This document shows, piece by piece, positions 33,356-42,903 of a stretch of DNA of 58,676 nucleotides. Position 1 is the first letter of the stretch. Each line of letters begins with the position of its first letter. Below the pieces are notes generated by a model that saw only the letters and a program-made list of their open reading frames with translations, ran no database searches and had not been told where the DNA came from. A program made the translations under genes and the position numbers. The DNA comes from a virus: positions 1 through 58,676 of the IMG/VR virus record IMGVR_UViG_3300050343_000144. One strand, written 5' to 3'.

Positions 33356-36300
33356 ATGGCAAACGAATTTAAAATAAGGAAAGGACTAATTGTAGAAGGC
33401 GCTTCAGGTGGTACTGTAGTAGACGTTCAAGGATCACAAGGTCAACTTTTCTCAGTAACAGACGATCTAAGCGGATCTATATTCGCAGTATCAGATATAT
33501 CAGGTGTACCAATACTTGATATCAACTCAAGTGGAATATCTTACTTTGATGGGAGTGTAGGAATAGGTATAGATAACCCTAATAGTAAACTACACGTTTT
33601 AGATGGAGTAGCTGGTACTTATACTCCCGATAGTGAATCAGATACTTTAGTTATTGAATCAGATACACCAGGAGGTATATCATTAATAGGAACAGGTGCA
33701 GGGTCAAATTCTAAGCAATCTATAGTTTTTGGAACAACAAGTGACGTAACCAGTGCGAGGATTATTTACAATAGTAATGACAGTGTTCTTAGCATAGGTA
33801 CTACAACAGCTAGCAATTATTTAAAACTTCTATCTGGAAACGGCGTAACTGCTTTAACTTTAGACGCGTCTCAAAATGCTATTTTTACAGGCGACGTTGG
33901 TATCGGGATTACAAACCCATATTCTGTTTTAGATGTCAATTCAGCCATATCCAGCTCTTCGGTAGATGTAATTACGTTGACTCAAGCTACTAATGGTAAT
34001 GATAAACCAGCGGCTTCGTTTGGTCTGTCTATTCAAAACGGTGGAGAAACAACAAATGCAGCCGATCTCTGGTTTACAACTGCAACTGGTGGTTCTTTAA
34101 CTGAAAAAATGCGTATTAGTTCTGCTGGAGCTATTAAATTCAACGCTTACGGCGCAGGTACTTTAGTGTCAGATGCTTCAGGTAATATTACAGTTTCAAG
34201 TGGCGGTGGTGCTGGAGGTCCTTATTTACCGCTTGCTGGTGGTACAATGACTGGTAATGTAATTTTTCCAGGAGAAGAAGCTAATAGTTTTAAAATAGCT
34301 TTTACTGGAGCATCTGCAAGTTCAGGTATATCTACAGTAGATCAAAGTGGAGCAGGTTTATATATAGGAGCAAACTCAAGAGTAAATAATTCTGGTAATG
34401 TTGTTTATCACGATTCTGCATTACCAAGTAGTGGTATATATTTTGACGGATGGAATGGTGATGATATGGAGTTTTATACAGGATCTTCTGGTAACCCTAC
34501 CAAAAGGTTAACTATTGAAGCAGGAGGTAATGCTATTTTCACAGGTAACGTTGGAATTAACGTAACAAATCCTGGAGTAAAACTTCAATTAGTATCTGCA
34601 GATGAACAGTTAACTAATTTTTCAAGTTCAGTAGCAGATCAACTTGCATATTCTCAAATAAACGCAAGCACAAGTACTTCTGGTACAATTACAGGAGCAG
34701 CTGCTTTAGAATTAGTAGGTAAAGCTAATGCGTCAGGACACGGAAGACACGCTTGGATTGGAGCAGAGGGAACATCTAACACAACACTTTTAACTAAATT
34801 AAAGTTTAAAGTAAGAGGGCAAACAGCAAGTGGCTATGATTGGGCAGGCGCAGCCGAAGCACCTACTATTATGACTTTAGAAGGTGACGGTAACGTAGGG
34901 ATTGGGACGACTGACCCACCTCAAAAACTTAGCCTTTTTGCAGGAACAAACGAAAGCGTTTATGATGTTCTTGGAGTTTATAATTCCGTAACAGGAACTA
35001 CAGCTATGAATAAGGGGGCGGCTATAAGAATAGGTAAAGATATAGACGGTAATTATTCTACAAAAATAGCTACAATATATGAAGGAAACAATCCAAGCTT
35101 TTTACAACCCGCATTAGCATTTTATACAATGCATAACACCTATCTAAAAGATAGTGAAACCGAGAAAATGCGTATATCTTCAAACGGTAACGTCGGTATA
35201 GGATTTACCGCTCCAGGCTCTACTCCTTTATCAACTATGAAATTATCTGTTGATGGTAATGTTTATTTTTCAGGAGATTTAGGTATAGGGACTACTAGTC
35301 CTGGCGCACCTTTAAGTGTAGTTGGAAGCTATTCATCAAGTGATGAAATTATAGAAATAGGAGGTGGAACTGGGGCTAATACAGATTTTAAATTGAAAAT
35401 AGGAGCAGTTGACCAAGATTATATTTGGTTTCAATCTGTAAAACCTGGAGACAATTATTATGATTTAGTTTTTAATCCATCAGGCGGAAACGTAGGTATA
35501 GGTTATGCAACACCCAACTATAGTCTAGAAATAGAAAGCAACAATTCTGCTGGTAGAGCTAGGGTGTATGCCGATGGAAATGGTGCTGTGTTTTCTGCAA
35601 ATGGAGATGTTCAGTTTTTTACTAATAATGCTGCGTATGCTACAAGCTTTTATTCCGCTAACAAAGGTAGTGTAAATATGCGTATTCTGGATAATGGTAA
35701 CGTAGGTATAGGGACTACTAGTCCTGGTGCTAAGTTAGAAGTTCATAAAGACACCCCTTATGGTGCATATGGTCCAACACCAGCTCAATTAAACTTAAGA
35801 AATACAAGCACTGAAGGAACAGCTGGTTTTATACAGTTAAGTGCTTATTACGGTAATGGTGGAGCAAGTGACTATTACCAAGTAGGAGGTATGGGTGGAG
35901 GTAAAGAAACCGCAGCTGGTAGTGGGTGGGGTGGCTACTTATCGTTCTGGACAACTTCAGATGGTACGGCGGGAGCTGCCTCTGGTATGTTTGAACATAT
36001 GAGAATTACAGCAGACGGTAACGTCGGGATCGGTACAACAACACCTAACGCTAAACTTGACGTACAAGGAACACAAGGTCAGTTATTCTCAGTTACAGAT
36101 GATTTATCTGGTGATATATTCTCAGTTGCTGATATATCTGGTGTACCTATAATGAACGTCAACTCTGATGGAACATCTTACTTTGATGGAAACGTCGGGA
36201 TCGGGACGGATAGTCCTGATTCTAAGCTAGATGTAAAAGGACCATCAGCAACACCTGCTGACGGAAACCAAACACTTTCAATTACAAATTCAACAGGAGG

Positions 36301-37501
36301 AACGCAGTTGAATTTAGGTACTGCTGAAAATTCTTATGGATGGATAGAAGCAAGAGAAGGAAGTACTCTTAGAAATTTATTAATCAATCCTAATGGCGGC
36401 AACGTCGGGATCGGGGTAACTAATCCTGTAGCAGCATTAAACATAGGAAACAATGGAAATATAAGGATAGACGGTAATACTAGCGGTGGTGGAATATATG
36501 CCTCTAGCAATGGAAGTAATAATACTTTTTCTCTTACAAGACAAGATGGAGTAAATGTTGGAGATTTATCAATATCGGGTTATTCTGGAGTTGGTATTAC
36601 TGGCGGAAGAACTAGTTCTCCCGCAACTTCTGGATATTCTTTTTATGTTAAAAGCGACGGCAACGTCGGGATTGGAACGGCTAGTCCTGATTATAAGCTT
36701 GAAGTAAATGGTACGTTAGGAGTAAATAGAACTGATGGTATTATTTTTGCAGGTAGTGCAGGATCAGGTTATGGGAACAAAATAACTGCAGATGCAAGTA
36801 ACGACCTTATTTTTAGCACGTCTCTACCGAGCGCTCCATATACTGTTTCCCAAAGAATGCGTATTGCAAATAATGGGGACATAGGGATTGGAGGAAATGC
36901 TCCTTCATATTTATTAGATGTTAGAGACGGAACTGCGAGTGGTGCAATTGCAAGATTTTCTTCTATTAACGCTCACGTTATAATTGAATCAAGTACAGCA
37001 GGACCTGCTGTTTTACATTTTAAACCAAATGCAACAGGTAATAAATCTGGTCAATTTAAAGTAACAGCTGGAAATGGCTATAATTTTAGATGGAGTAATG
37101 ATGCTGCTGGTACATCAGAGGTTACTTATATGACACTTGATACAAGTACTACAGGTGGGGGAGACTTAACAGTGAAAGGAGATGTAATAGCATATGGTTC
37201 ACCATCTGATGTTAGATTAAAAGAAAATATTAAACCTATTAAATCAGCTTTAGATAAAGTAAGAAAAACTACAAGGCGTAACATTTGATTGGAAAAAATC
37301 TGATAGTATATTAGATATAAAAGAAGATGTAGGTTTTATAGCTCAAGATGTACAAAAAGTCATGCCAGAGCTTGTAAGAGAAAACAAAGACGGTATGCTT
37401 TCAATGAGACATCAAGGTATAGCACCAATATTGCTTGAGGCAATAAAAGAATTAAAAGCTGAAATAGAGGAATTAAAAATAAATGTAATTGTAATAAGTA
37501 A
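33356..37501 (+). CDS. Tail fibre with C-terminal S74 chaperone domain (two compensating frameshifts)
   Basis: About 1381 residues. The N-terminus (MANEFKIRKGLIVEGASGGT) is the fibre-attachment domain; more than ten NVGIGT-type stalk repeats follow. The end is an intramolecular chaperone of the peptidase S74 type: PSDVRLKENI (near 37202-37231), then LQGVTFDWKKSD, DVGFIAQDVQKVMPE and a helical ELKAEIEELK tail. The family cuts itself off before this S-D after trimer folding. An extra A near 37265-37270 breaks the frame as given (false stop at 37288), and a missing A near 37478 restores a KNKCNCNK-stop end whose TAA overlaps the next ATG. The largest fibre, probably receptor-binding. Confidence 0.85.
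33428..33568 (+). repeat. 47-residue fibre module shared by two genes (3 copies)
   Basis: The QGxQGQLFSVTDDLSG...SDISGVPI...YFDG-x-VGIG module occurs here, at 28415-28555 and at 36065-36205. All are 141 bases long and in frame, with close protein sequence. They can serve as recombination sites for fibre exchange. Confidence 0.8.
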
Positions 37502-37965
37502 TGGCAGTACCAACTTCAGGAGCATTATCGATGGAGTCTATAGCGCAAGAAGCGTTATATGGCACTTGGGGTTCAGGAACTATAACTGGACCAATATCTA
37601 TGTATGATATGATAAATGGTGGAAACTCTCACGGTTCTGGTAATTCATACCCTACAGTAAACGATGACTGTACACCTAATCCAGTTGATAGATCTTATTA
37701 CCAAATTACTCTAACAGAAGCTACTTATCCTTCTACCCCAAATGTTACTGTTTACACAACAAGAAACCCTATTACAGGTTTAACAACAAATGATGTTTTA
37801 TATGATTATGTAAATGGATCATATACAGCCTGGACAGGTGCTTCACAAACTAATGATTATTGGATATGGAGTCAAGGAACGTTCTTTAATAATTGTACAG
37901 ACTGTCCAATTATTACAGTTAATTCATCTGGGGTAATAACTTCTACTGGTTGTTCTTGTCCTTAA
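37501..37965 (+). CDS. Cys-rich tail-associated protein
   Basis: 154 residues. MAVPTSGALSMESIAQEALY, GTWGSGTITGPISMYDM at the N-terminus is a motif I associate with flavophage tail proteins. The rest is beta-rich with cysteines near the C-terminus (NNCTDCPIITVNSSGVI then TGCSCP), likely a small domain that decorates the tail. Start confirmed by the TAATG overlap with the fibre gene. Confidence 0.6.
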   Translation: MAVPTSGALSMESIAQEALYGTWGSGTITGPISMYDMINGGNSHGSGNSYPTVNDDCTPNPVDRSYYQITLTEATYPSTPNVTVYTTRNPITGLTTNDVLYDYVNGSYTAWTGASQTNDYWIWSQGTFFNNCTDCPIITVNSSGVITSTGCSCP

Positions 37966-37975
37966 AATTTAAATT

Positions 37976-38287
37976 ATGCCTATAGCTTATCCATATAGAT
38001 TTTCAGATTGGTACGGTTACGATAAAGACTGTGCAACATTAACATCATTTAGTTCTGGTTCAGGACAAACCGACGTAAAGTTTATATGTACGCAAATTGT
38101 GAATACAACTAAGTATCACGATGGTTCAGGTACAAGCCCTCAAGTAAATGATAATGTTTATGACAATGCTGCAGGAACAACAGCAACTTTCAATGGATAC
38201 TATACGGTTGGAAGCGGTAGCAATATATTTTCTTATTATAGAGTAGTAAGCGGTGTTTGTACATCTGTTGGATTGTGCGCTCCATAA
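37976..38287 (+). CDS. Small Cys-containing tail protein
   Basis: 103 residues, beta-rich, with MPIAYPYRFSDWYGYDKDC at the start and a YYRVVSGVCTSVGLCAP end that repeats the Cys-containing end of its neighbour. Likely a tail-decorating partner. Confidence 0.5.
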   Translation: MPIAYPYRFSDWYGYDKDCATLTSFSSGSGQTDVKFICTQIVNTTKYHDGSGTSPQVNDNVYDNAAGTTATFNGYYTVGSGSNIFSYYRVVSGVCTSVGLCAP

Positions 38288-38304
38288 TATATAATTAAAA
38301 TTTG

Positions 38305-38312
38305 TATATTTG
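38305..38312 (+). promoter_or_regulatory. Promoter -7 box TATATTTG
   Basis: Perfect TAnnTTTG, 29 bases before the ATG at 38342, in the gap after the fibre locus. Confidence 0.5.
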
Positions 38313-38341
38313 TACAAGTGAATTAATTTAAAAAAAAATCA

Positions 38342-38788
38342 ATGGCAATTATTTACAAGTGGGACATCCCAGCAATGAATGCTCACATTCAATCAGAAGG
38401 ACAAGACAACGTAATATACACAGTACACTATAGGTATACTGGCTCTGAAGAGTCTGGAGGTAAAACTTACTCATCAACTAATATTGGAACTCAAAGTTAC
38501 ACGTATGTAGCAGGTGAGCCTTTTACTCCTTATGAGGATACTGAGGCTTTTGAGAACGTAGTTATTGGATGGTTAGAGGGGTCTTTAGATGTTCCTTCAA
38601 TGCAAGCAAATATAGCTGCAAGCATAGAGTCTCAAATTACACCAGTAAACGAAGACTTGTATTTTACCTGGATGAATCCACAACCACCTACTCCACCTCC
38701 TACTCCAGAACCACCTGTTGAAGAAACTCCAGTAGTACAGCCTTCAGATCCTGAGCAAGAAGAAGAAGAAGTTGTTGACGATGAATAA
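38342..38788 (+). CDS. Conserved phage protein with Pro-rich acidic tail
   Basis: 148 residues. The N-terminal 105 residues form a compact domain (MAIIYKWDIPAMNAHIQSEG, VIYTVHYRYTGSEE) of a type that recurs in marine phages, often with a variable tail. The last 45 residues are P/E/V-rich (PTPPPTPEPPVEETP, ending EEEEVVDDE) and probably disordered. Role unknown; virion or tail-assembly protein by place. Confidence 0.6.
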   Translation: MAIIYKWDIPAMNAHIQSEGQDNVIYTVHYRYTGSEESGGKTYSSTNIGTQSYTYVAGEPFTPYEDTEAFENVVIGWLEGSLDVPSMQANIAASIESQITPVNEDLYFTWMNPQPPTPPPTPEPPVEETPVVQPSDPEQEEEEVVDDE

Positions 38789-38799
38789 ATAATATTTAT

Positions 38800-38807
38800 T
38801 ATATTTG
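38800..38807 (+). promoter_or_regulatory. Promoter -7 box TATATTTG
   Basis: Perfect TAnnTTTG, 29 bases before the ATG at 38837, in a gap with an imperfect AT palindrome (ATAAATAATATTTAT) just before it. Confidence 0.5.
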
Positions 38808-38836
38808 TATATAAATTTAATCTAAAATAATCTAAA

Positions 38837-39094
38837 ATGTCAAAAAATTTAACACCAGAGGAGTTACAGAATTTACAAGCTCTTAATCAAGAATTTACTC
38901 AAGTAAAATTAAAATTAGCTGATTCAGTTTATCAACAAGTTTTATATACTAAAGACTTAGATACAATAAGAGAAAAGTTTTCGTCTGTTGAAAAAGAGTT
39001 GTCAGACAAGTATGGAGCTAATTCTGTTATTGATTTAGCAACTGGAGAAGTAAAAGAAAATCAACCAGCTGAAACAGCAGAGGTTGTAGAATAA
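38837..39094 (+). CDS. Small coiled-coil protein
   Basis: 85 residues, helical with heptad-like leucines (LTPEELQNLQALNQEFTQVK) and an acidic tail (EVKENQPAETAEVVE). A small assembly chaperone or scaffold is possible. No family recognised. Confidence 0.5.
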   Translation: MSKNLTPEELQNLQALNQEFTQVKLKLADSVYQQVLYTKDLDTIREKFSSVEKELSDKYGANSVIDLATGEVKENQPAETAEVVE

Positions 39095-39105
39095 AAACAA
39101 TATTT

Positions 39106-39618
39106 ATGGCAAGAATTAGCAACACATCATCATATCCAATAATAACACCAGACGGTGCTGACTATTTTATATTGACTGATGCTGAAAATGACAATGCAAC
39201 AAAAAACTGTTCTATAAGTAACTTACAATCTTACTTAGGAGTAGATACAGTAAAAGTTAGTGTTGCAATTTCACCAGCTAACTTGCAAGTTTTATCAACT
39301 CCATATACAATTATAGCCTCACCTGGTGAAGGATATACATATGACATTACAAATGTTTCTGTATTTATGGATTTTAACACTACTGTTTTTGATTTTTCTT
39401 CGGATGCTAGTTTAAAAATAGGATCTTATGTTGCTGGTACAATACCACAATCGATATTAAATTCAACATCAGATGTAGTGTATAAAATACAACCTGTTAG
39501 TGGTATATTAGCTGCTGACACACCTATAACTTTATCAGGTGGAAATGCTACAACTGGAGATGGTACTCTTTACATAAATATTACATACAGAAAGCTAAAA
39601 TTAGATTCTACATTTTAA
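39106..39618 (+). CDS. Beta-rich probable virion protein
   Basis: 170 residues. MARISNTSSYPIITPDGADY is a start seen in tail-fibre-adaptor proteins; the rest is beta-rich (ANLQVLSTPYTIIASPGEGY, GDGTLYINITYRKLKL end). Low charge fits a structural protein. No family recognised. Confidence 0.55.
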   Translation: MARISNTSSYPIITPDGADYFILTDAENDNATKNCSISNLQSYLGVDTVKVSVAISPANLQVLSTPYTIIASPGEGYTYDITNVSVFMDFNTTVFDFSSDASLKIGSYVAGTIPQSILNSTSDVVYKIQPVSGILAADTPITLSGGNATTGDGTLYINITYRKLKLDSTF

Positions 39619-39622
39619 TTAA

Positions 39623-39847
39623 ATGGACATTAGAAAGATTTCAATAGGAGCAGACTATAAGTCTGGAGCTATGCATTACATAGTAGGGCAGGATGTTCTT
39701 GGAGGATCTTATATTATTCATTTAATACAGCACGACTCAGGCGCAAGTTCATATAAGATTTGGATAGAAAAAAATAAAGAAATTGTTATATGGAAAGAGT
39801 TTAAAACTACCTTACCTATTTCTATCGAATATAATATAAACTTTTAA
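39623..39847 (+). CDS. Hypothetical protein
   Basis: 74 residues, mostly beta (AMHYIVGQDVLGGSYIIHLI). Its TAA overlaps the next ATG (TAATG). No family recognised. Confidence 0.5.
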   Translation: MDIRKISIGADYKSGAMHYIVGQDVLGGSYIIHLIQHDSGASSYKIWIEKNKEIVIWKEFKTTLPISIEYNINF

Positions 39848-40409
39848 TGCAATCTCCATTTTCATTTATTGTACGTCCTGTAAACGGCACTAGGTATGAT
39901 AATGTAAAAAAATAGGAGACTTAGATTTTTTAATTAGCGTATCAAAAGAAGATCATAAAACGGCTAATAGGTATGCGCAAGTGGTGTCAACTCCAATAAA
40001 TTATTCAGGAGATGTCAATATAGGTGACATACTTTTAGTACATCATAATGTTTTTAAATATTACAATGACATGTACGGGCGTGAGAAAAGTGGTAAAAGC
40101 TTTTTTAAAGACGATTTATTCTTTATTGACTTTGATCAATTTTTTTTGTATTATAATAAAGAGGAGTGGAAAAGCCATTCTAAGTATTGTTTTATAAAAC
40201 CTATTCCGCCAAAAAAATCTTTTTTAGGAAAGACCGGAAAAGAAGAACCTCTTATGGGTGTTGTTAAATATAACAATCAAGAGTTAAAAAACTTAGGTGT
40301 AAAGGTAGGAGACGAAGTGTCTTTTACTCCTGAGTCTGAGTATGAGTTTTATGTAGAAGATGAAAAGCTATATAGAATGTTTACAGATAACATAACTATG
40401 ATTATGTAA
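39847..40409 (+). CDS. Possible tandem GroES-like (Cpn10-fold) protein (one frameshift)
   Basis: About 187 residues after restoring one A in the seven-A run at 39906-39912 (as given, the frame stops at 39915 and the rest opens at 39981). Two halves each look like a GroES barrel: FIVRPV (7-12), then GDILLVHHNVF (60-70) in the first; CFIKPI (115-120), a MGVVKYN strand, GVKVGDEVSF (151-160) and SEYEFYVEDEKLYRM followed by DNITMI in the second. The GD-x-h-x-h and final E-x-x-x-x-M-x-x-x-D-I positions match Cpn10. No mobile loop like that of GroES is obvious. It sits just upstream of terminase. Fold inferred from pattern only. Confidence 0.5.
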
Positions 40410-40685
40410 ATGGATATTAAAGATATTAAAGAACAAATAATAAAAGCTGGAGAAAAAGCTGTTATACAATTAATAAAGGTAGCTAAAGAAGATATTATTA
40501 AATACGATAAGGATGATGAGTTAGCTGCTGACAGATTAAAAAATGCTGCTGCTACAAAAAAGCTTGCTATCTTTGACGCTTTTGAAATCCTTAAAAGAAT
40601 AGAAGACGAAAAGCAATTATTAGAGGGTGGTGATATAAAGAAAAATAATACCCCTAAAGGATTTGCAGAATCAAGATCTAAATAA
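40410..40685 (+). CDS. Small helical protein before terminase (candidate small terminase)
   Basis: 91 residues, helical and charged (EQIIKAGEKAVIQLIKVAKE, AADRLKNAAATKKLAIFDAF). No HTH is clear, but the place directly before the large terminase, with a 23-base overlap, suits a DNA-recognition small subunit. It may instead be an assembly chaperone. Confidence 0.45.
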   Translation: MDIKDIKEQIIKAGEKAVIQLIKVAKEDIIKYDKDDELAADRLKNAAATKKLAIFDAFEILKRIEDEKQLLEGGDIKKNNTPKGFAESRSK

Positions 40686-42903
40686 CTTATACACTACACT
40701 AACTAGAGTAGTTCCAAAAAATGTTTTATCTACAAAGAATAAAGCAAGAACTTGGACTTATGGTTATAACGAAAAATATAATTTTGTTGTTATATCTAAG
40801 TCAGGTCAAATAGGTGATGTCATAGAAATAAATGGCCTACATATTGCATTACCAAAAGCTCCTACAAAAGTTTATTCAAGATCCAAAAAAAAAGATGATC
40901 AGTATTGGGAGGCGCATGAAATAAGTAAAGAATTAAAAAGAATACAGTCAATATTTCAATGGCATGAAGCTCCGATACAATTCAAGAAAAATGGGTGGAT
41001 TATATTGAACAAGAGTTTGATAGGAGAGAAGAAGGTTTTTGGTTTATGAATAATGGTGTTCCTACTTATATTACAGGAACACATTATATGTATTTACAAT
41101 GGACAAAGATTGACGTTGGTCATCCAGACTTTAGAGAAGCAAATAGTTTTTTATATATTCTGGGAAGCATGTAAAGCAGATAAAAGAAGTTTTGGTATGT
41201 GTTATTTAAAAATAAGACGTTCTGGGATTTTCATTTATGAGCTCGTGTGAAGGTGTTAACACAGCGACAATAACTAAAGATTCTAGAATAGGTATACTAT
41301 CTAAAACTGGTGCTGATGCAAAAAAATGTTTACAGATAAAGATAGTTCCTATATCTAACAACTATCCTTTCTTTTTTAAACCTATACAAGATGGTATGGA
41401 TAAGCCTAAAACAGAATTAGCTTATCGTGTTCCAGCTTCTAAGATTACTAAAAAGAATATGTATAAGTAAGTGAAGAGGAGCTTGAAGGATTAGACACAA
41501 CTATTGACTGGAAAAATACATCTGACAACAGTTATGATGGTGAGAAGTTACAGTTATTGTTACACGATGAAAGTGGTAAATGGGAAAGGCCAGAGAATAT
41601 ATTAAACAACTGGCGTGTAACTAAAACATGTTTAAGATTAGGTAGTAAAGTTATAGGTAAATGTATGATGGGATCTACATCAAATGCGTTAGATAAAGGT
41701 GGTAGAAATTTTAAAGATTTATTTGAGATCATCTGATTGCAGAAACAGAAACTCTAACGGACAAACAAAAAGCGGTTTATATAATCTTTTATTCCTATGG
41801 AGTGGAATATGGAAGGTTTTATTGACATGTATGGTATGCCTGTGTTTAAGAATCCAGACAAACCTATTAAAGGAATAGACAAAGAAATATTACTCAAGGG
41901 GCTGTAGATTACTGGAAAACGAGGTTGAATCATTAACTTCAGATCCTGACGCTTTAAATGAATTTTATAGACAGTTTCCTAGAACAGAGTCACATGCGTT
42001 TAGAGATGAAAGCAAACAATCATTATTTAATTTAACAAAAATATACCAGCAAATAGATTATAATGATTCTTAAATATGGGACACTTTAACTCAAGGTCTT
42101 TTTCCATTGGAAAATGGTATAAAAGATTCTAAGGTAATCTGGAGCCCAAATAAAAGAGGTAGATTTTTTGTAACTTACATCCCTAAAGCTTCTCTTCAAA
42201 ACAATGTGATTAAGAAGGGTGGAAAGATGTATCCAGGCAATGAACATATTGGATCGTTTGGTTGTGACTCTTATGATATTTCAGGAGTTGTAGTAGGTAA
42301 AGGTTCTAACGGAGCTTTACATGGGCAGACAAAATTTAATATGGATGATGCTCCTAGTAATGAATTCTTTTTAGAATATATTGCTAGACCTCAAACTGCT
42401 GAGATATTTTTTGAAGAAGTTTTAATGGCGTGTATATTTTATGGCATGCCAATATTATGTGAAAATAATAAACCTCGTTTATTGTATCATTTTAAAAATA
42501 GAGGATACCGAGGCTTTTGTTTAAACAGACCTGATAAAACTTATAATAAGTTATCTAAGACTGAAAGAGAGTTAGGGGGTATTCCAAACTCATCTGAAGA
42601 TGTTAAGCAATCTCACGCTCAGCTATTGAGTCGTATATTGAAAAATATGTAGGATTAGATTTTGAAGGAGATTATAGAGAAAAAGACGATATAGGTAGTA
42701 TGTATTTTCAAAGAACACTAGAAGATTGGGCTAAATTTGATATAACAAACAGAACAAAGTTTGATGCTGCGATTAGTTCTGGTTTAGCAATTATGGCAAA
42801 TCAAAAACACTTGTATACACCCGTTCAAAAACAATCAAAAATAAGCATTAACTTTGCAAGATATAATAACAAGAACTCAGTAAGTCAATTACTTAATAAA
42901 TGA
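40663..42903 (+). CDS. terL: Terminase large subunit (many frameshifts)
   Basis: About 746 residues when about a dozen one-base indels are corrected. Fragments run collinearly: 40663-41049, 41053-41250, 41237-41470, 41520-41740, 42107-42652, 42700-42903. Motifs recovered across the breaks: a RRSGFSFMSS Walker A-like loop, LLLHDESGKW (Walker B with catalytic DE), CMMGSTSN (coupling motif) and a C-terminal part (YFQRTLEDWAKFDITNRTKF, ARYNNKNS) that would hold the RNase-H-like nuclease. It packages DNA into proheads. The start is TTG at 40663 as given; a masked ATG is possible. Confidence 0.8.

Noticed and set aside
28081-37501. CRISPR-like or tandem DNA repeats in the fibre genes
   Set aside because: The repeats are in-frame coding motifs (NVGIGT) with irregular spacing and variable sequence between them, as in fibre stalks.
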